From: Piscicola geometra
Taxonomy: Eukaryota > Annelida > Clitellata > Hirudinida > Piscicolidae
Assembly: GCA_943735955.1 (NCBI GenBank)
Contig: OX030956.1
Location: 11,648,394-11,712,393 of the forward strand
Direction: 5' to 3'
DNA: 64,000 bases
Under the pieces are notes generated by a model, which made no database searches, had not been told where the DNA came from, and worked only from the letters and a program-made list of their open reading frames with translations. A program made the translations under genes and the position numbers. Of the stretch, positions 59,457 to 64,000 are shown piece by piece. Each line of letters begins with the position of its first letter. The stretch's first letter is position 1.

Positions 59457-59577
59457 CTAAATATGTTAGTTGATGTTAGTGAAAAAGTAAATGAAAAAAA
59501 ATGTTTATTATTTTTCTATCTTTGTTAGTAGAAAAACTTTTTATTTCAAAGTTTGAAACAGAAATAATAATAATAAT
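59457..59577. other. Spacer between two facing hAT ends
   Basis: 121 bp of AT-rich DNA between the TAGAGCTGTTCCA termini of the two inverted hAT copies. Confidence 0.6.
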
Positions 59578-61870
59578 TAGAGCTGTTCCATGATTAACAA
59601 TTTTAATCGCTGTTAATCGTTCAATTAAAATTTTTATTCGTGCGTTAATCGTATTTTAACGAAATGTTTTTAGCATATTTGACATTAGTATGAAATACTA
59701 TTTCAAATTTCTTTTCCACAAATGTAATAGATATTTTTTCAGAATTTATTTATAAAAGTAATACAAATTCGAAACAAGAAAAAAAGAATCTACAAATGAT
59801 AAAAAAATTCTATTGTAACACATCATTTTTGAGCCAGTTAATCAAGAAAACAAGTTTTTTCAAGATTAGTTGGATCTAAAGATGCTCTTTTCTTGCTAAC
59901 TATATCACAGTCAATTTGTCTTGACAAGCTGAGTAGTAGTAGTAGTAGTAGTCTTTATAGTGCCTTTGTCTCGACACTTCAAATCTTTTTCTTCATCTCC
60001 CCCTTTCTCTCCTCTCCCTCTGTCTCCAGACTGCTCCCACACTTCTCAGCACCACTTCTTCCATCCTCCGATCCTCTTCCTGGTAACCAAGGACCCCTTC
60101 CATCGGGTCCTGTTTTCCACGCTCCCTTCTCCAAACCGTCAGCCATTCTTCTCTCCACTCTTCATACAACCCACACTCCAGCAAAACGTGCCTCTCATTC
60201 TCTTCCTCCCCACAAACACACTTCCTATCCTCCTTCTCATACTTCCAGCGCACAATTTCATTATTCCTTACCGTCAAGCTATCCCCCCTACACATCATCC
60301 TAACTTTCGCTCCATCTGAACCATCTACATATTTTTCCAACTTCCTGCTTTCTGACTTCTCCTCACGATATCTTCTCAAACTTTCACTTTCCTGTATCTT
60401 ATTCCCCCATTCCTCCCTTCCCTTTTGTTGGATTCTCTTCACCAGCTCTCTTTCCCCCATCCCTCCGACCTCTCTTTCTGAAACGCCCTTCATAAACACT
60501 CTTGCTCGTGCGCCTTTTCCTCCACGTACCATTCTGCTCATAACCTCCACACCCAATTTTTTTCCTAAATTGGCTACACCTCTCCACCATTTAGATTTCT
60601 TACCTATCTCCTCTACACATGCTCTAACTACTCTTCCTACTATATTTTCCTCCTCTAATGTCCTAATCACAAAGTCTGTCATGACCTTAGCCTCTCTTTC
60701 CCAGAATGTACTCCAGGCTGTTTCACCATGTACTACGACATTTCTTACGCTAGTCTCTACCCCCCATATCCATCTCCCTAACTTAGTCTGCAAAACCTCT
60801 AACTTCTTTCTCTCCTTAGCTGACCAACCAACTGCTGCAACCCCATACATTATCTTTTCTACAACCAAGCTTTTCCATGCCTCCCTGCCCATGATAAAAC
60901 GACTTCCCGATCTTTTTGCTCCATATTTTACCATGCCGGTTAGGCTTCCAACGTTTCTCATCATTTCACCAAATTAATAAATCCCCCCTTTTTTTCCCCC
61001 TTTAAGCTTTAATCCTAAATACCTTACCTCATCACATTTTCTTAAGGTCCTACCTCTAATTACCCATTCTTGACATCCTTCCATACCTGTATTACCAACC
61101 AGTTCCACAACTTTAGATTTCTCTTCATTCAGTCTCATTCCATATTCCTCTAACACCTTCAGTACATCCTCTAACACTATTTTCATATTATCTTCATTTT
61201 CCGCCGTCACTAGGATGTCGTCAGCTAAAAGCATTCCTCCAAACCTCCATTCTTTCCTACTATCTTCCCTACCCATTTGATTATGTACTTTCATCACTAC
61301 CCCGGCTCGATGGTTATCCAGGACCGCTGCCACATCCCTACTGTATAGATTGAAGAGGATTGGAGATAAAGGACAACCCTGTCTAACTCCACTTGTGCAC
61401 GTAACCCATTCTGTCTCCAAGTCCCCCAACACAAATCTCACTCTGTTATTTTCATACACCTCCCTCAACACCCTTAAAATTCTTCCACCCATTCCCATTT
61501 TCTCTAACACTTCAAACAATTTACCTCTGTTCACCTCTGAATAGACGTTCACATGGAACTGTACTTGCAGGAGATGACAAATACTTTTTTGTGATTTTCG
61601 CAAGAGCCGGATAAGTTTTTGCCACCAAACAAGAAAACAACTTTCAAAGCATACTTCAGATTCTATTCTACAACGCTGACTTTGTCATCTTTGAGGTATC
61701 TTCATCTTCAGAATCTGAAACTACAATGTAGCTACATGTGTTCGTGGTCGCTTGTTTGATGAAGGTTGTATAGTTTTGGGAGTTTTCTTATCTTCTAATA
61801 GTTTCTCTAACTTTTTCCACTTTGGTTCTCTTTCATCCATTTGAAGACATTCTAAGTTTTAAATCGGGGT
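59578..61870 (-). mobile_element. hAT element copy 2 (inverted), split by a LINE
   Basis: Starts with TAGAGCTGTTCCATGATTAA, the terminal repeat of copy 1 in the opposite direction. 59578-59932 matches 59130-59456 inverted, and 61537-61870 matches 56860-57135 inverted (for example the DSEDEDTS-coding block, rc at about 61690). The LINE 59933-61536 separates the two parts. Decayed and inactive. Confidence 0.75.
59933..61536 (-). mobile_element. Non-LTR retrotransposon with TAG-triplet tail, 5'-truncated
   Basis: One minus-strand frame, interrupted only by a TAA at 60974-60976, runs from the truncation at about 61536 to 59993. Motifs in order: VNRGKLFEVLEKMGMGGRIL, SGVRQGCPLSPILFNLY, the catalytic box as LADD (usual YADD or FADD), RLNEEKSKVVEL, VRYLGLKLKGG, then a C-terminal CVCGEEENERHVLLECG motif. 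The 3' block ends in a TAG/TAC triplet tail at 59933-59952. CTGA flanks both ends (59929-59932, 61537-61540), possibly a short target duplication. The first frame's N-terminal residues come from the flanking hAT, not the LINE. A fragment of the same family lies at 2866-3165. Confidence 0.9.
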
Positions 61871-62129
61871 TCTAATGATGGGACAATTCCTAACCATTGG
61901 ATATTTTGATTAATCTTTTTTTGCTCCAGTTCGGGAAGACATATTAATAGTTTAGGGAGTTAAAACCACGCAGATCTTTTGACCTCTATAATGGTTATAC
62001 AAAAAAAAATACAAAAAAAAAAATAATAATAATAAAATAAAACAATAAAAAAAACAATAAAAAAACATATATATCTAATAATAATTATTATATAAAAATA
62101 TATATATTTATGTTTATGTATATAAATTA
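61871..62129. other. AT-rich spacer
   Basis: Contains A-rich and TA-rich runs (61995-62125). Nothing coding. Confidence 0.5.
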
Positions 62130-63896
62130 TTTTTTACTATTATGTCATAGTCGCACTTATAGTTGTACGTCATGGGCTGGTTTTCTCAGTATTTATCTAA
62201 TTTTATTTTAAATTTATCTGTATTTTCAGCTTTTGCGATCTCATCAGGCAAGCTATTCCAAACTGTTACCACTCTATGTATATAAAAAAAATGTCTTGTA
62301 TTCTTTTGGCACTGTTATTTGGATAATTTTAGTGAATTTCCTCTCGATTGCCTTGTATTAAGTGGGAAAATATCTTCTGTTATTTTACAATCATATTTAT
62401 TATTAAGTATTTTATAGGTTTCGATCATGTCCCCTCGAAGTCTTCGGTATTTTAATGTTGGTAACTTAATTACTTTAAGTCTATCGTTGTAAGTCTTGTC
62501 TTTTAGATTAGGTAGCATTTTTGTAGCCCTCCTTTGTACATTTTCTATGCAATCAATTTGATTTTCCACTTAAGGACTCCATGCACTGCTAAGGTATTCT
62601 AGATGGGACCTGACTATCAGTGTTATTTTCGTAACGAAAACGAAAACGAAAACGACAATTCTGAATAATCGTTCCGCGAAAACGAAAATAAAAACTAAAT
62701 TTATTTTCAAAACGAAAACGAAAATAAAAACTATAATTATTTCCAAAACGAAACTGAAATAATAACTAAAATTATTTTCAAAACGAAAATTAAATAAATT
62801 TGAAAGTATGCCATAATATGCAAATGAATAATTTAGATAAAAATATATGTTTATGTTATAAACATTATCTTTGGGCTTTATGAAAGTAGCGCCATTTATG
62901 AAACGTTATTTTATTACCGCTTCGCTTTGTCAATAAAATTATCACTAATTTTAATTTTAAATTTGTTCTTATATTTCAATTTTGTCATTACTCACTAATT
63001 TACGTACTCAATTCTTTTAATATTTTAATTCACTGTTAATTTTTAAAACTCATTTGTTGTTAATATACAGTTCTATTTTACTGTTTCATTTTATGATCAA
63101 TTAATTTTTTTAGATATAAAGAAATAGTGTTTAAAGTTGTAAATTAATATATTTTAAAAACTAAAATAAAAATAAAAACTTTAATTATTTTCAAAACTGA
63201 AACGAAAATAAAAACTTTAATTATTTTCAAAACGAAAACGAAAATAAAAACTTTAATTATTTTCAAAACGAAAACGAAAATAAAAACTATAATTAATTCC
63301 AAAACGAAACTGAAATAAAAACTATAATTATTTTATGAAACGAAAATAACACTGCTGACTATACCTTTAAATAATAATCTAAATGTTTTTGTATCAATAA
63401 ATTTAAACGTTCTTTTTCTTTTTCTAATAATTAGCCCTAATAATTGGTTAGCTTTATTTACTTGTTTTTGTATGTGAATATGGAATTTTAAATTCTTGTC
63501 TATAATTACACCAAGGTCTTTTTCATACTCTATACTTTCTAAAACTACCTGGCTTCCTTCATAATCCTGCATAGAATAAACTCTTTCTTCCTTTTTGTTT
63601 CTGTATATCTACAATAGTTTACATTTATGTGGATGAAGTCTCAGGTCCCATTGCACACTCCATTCCACTACTTTGTTTATATCTTCTTGTAGCCTTGTTT
63701 GGTCCTCTATTTCATTAATTTGTTGATATATTTTACAATCATCAGCGTACATAAATATATTTGAACTCACTCTCTCTGACAGATCGTTGATAAATAAAAC
63801 AAATAATAATGGACCCAAGACTGATCCTTGGGGAATGCCACTTTTTACTTTTACCCATTGTGATTTAACACCGTTAACATTAACCCTGTGTACCAT
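62130..63896 (-). mobile_element. Non-LTR retrotransposon, reverse transcriptase, split by a MITE
   Basis: Minus strand: VKSGIPQGSVLGPLLFVLF, INDLSERVSSNIF, the catalytic YADD, DLRLHPHKCKLL (63896-63609), YEKDLGVIIDKNLKFH and QLLGLIIRKRKRTFKFIDTK (63572-63355). After the MITE at 62618-63354 it continues SHLEYLSSAWSP, stop, VENQIDCIENVQRRATKMLP and LPTLKYRRLRGDMIETYKIL to 62315, where the WNSLP-type end (about 62230-62260) is present in a broken frame. CR1-like. It is inactive because of several stops. Confidence 0.87.
62618..63354. mobile_element. hAT-type MITE (737 bp) with perfect 8-bp target duplication
   Basis: Both ends read CAGTGTTATTTTCGT inward. It is flanked by CTGACTAT on both sides (62610-62617 and 63355-63362). 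The subterminal parts are repeats of AAACGAAAACGAAAATAAAA; the centre is AT-rich without any frame. The size of the duplication and the CAG start identify the hAT superfamily. Confidence 0.95.
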
Positions 63897-64000
63897 GGGC
63901 AGCGATCCTGGGGGGGAGGGGGGGTCCTGGGGTCAGGACCCCCCCACTTTTTTTTAATGGGGGGGTCCATCTAAATAGGGACCCCCCCACTTTTTACCAT
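63897..64000 (-). repeat. GGACCCC-type dispersed repeat, inverted copy
   Basis: The reverse complement matches 22085-22180: AAAAAGTGGG, GGTGGACCCCCC-like, CTGACCCCAGGACCCCC, CAGGATCGCTGCCCATG. It is cut by the window edge. Confidence 0.8.

Noticed and set aside
59893..60977. Plus-strand frames of 119-136 codons at 60 kb
   Set aside because: Antisense shadows of the LINE protein on the minus strand.

Overview
The window is a stretch of AT-rich, intron-bearing metazoan DNA, probably from a marine or other invertebrate (a lophotrochozoan is possible, but the sequence does not settle it). Evidence is GT-AG introns in phase with recognisable animal proteins, CR1/L2-type LINEs with tetranucleotide tails, several hAT families, a pogo-like element, a FLYWCH/MULE element and a short TTAGGG run. 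There are no bacterial-style operons.

Host genes are few and mostly partial. On the minus strand: one exon of an amyloid-precursor-like E1 domain (3340-3480); two complete eight-exon paralogues of a small four-membrane-span protein (5877-7841 and 23299-25217); the last four exons of RAB2, with an apparent frame break (46021-47221); and a frame-broken ARMT1/DUF89 remnant (55484-56025). On the plus strand: the first four exons of UBXN4/erasin (32159-33071) and one unassigned exon-like frame (12379-12521). I did not find the missing exons of the partial genes; they may lie outside the window, or these may be fragments.

Transposons and satellites dominate the rest. From 8 to 26 kb there are decayed LINEs with long (TCAA/TTGA)n tails, including a 1.1 kb pure array. 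From 26.9 to 32.1 kb lies a 5.2 kb foldback-type element with terminal inverted repeats and arms built from hundreds of 16-bp units. From 33.1 to 42.9 kb a second structure has inverted 16-bp arrays of a different unit, long AT-rich 19-bp satellites, and in its centre a decayed multi-exon FLYWCH/MULE transposase gene with its own TATA box. A third, smaller foldback-like structure (43.2-45.8 kb) contains a LINE. From 47.4 to 49.9 kb is an LTR element with gag and protease but no reverse transcriptase. From 50.5 to 61.9 kb is a hAT-rich zone with a pogo-like element (57136-58956) whose exact insertion can be read from a paralogous empty site, and two hAT copies facing each other, one split by a LINE. 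At 62-64 kb a LINE is interrupted by a hAT MITE with a perfect 8-bp target duplication.

The most interesting theme is that at least three unrelated-looking DNA elements carry short 16-17 bp tandem arrays at or near their ends in inverted orientation. The array carrying the MULE gene and the large foldback element share a motif just inside the arrays, which suggests that the foldback elements are Mutator-like. The second theme is the pair of four-span genes: their introns and membrane segments are nearly identical, while one extracellular-loop segment differs strongly.
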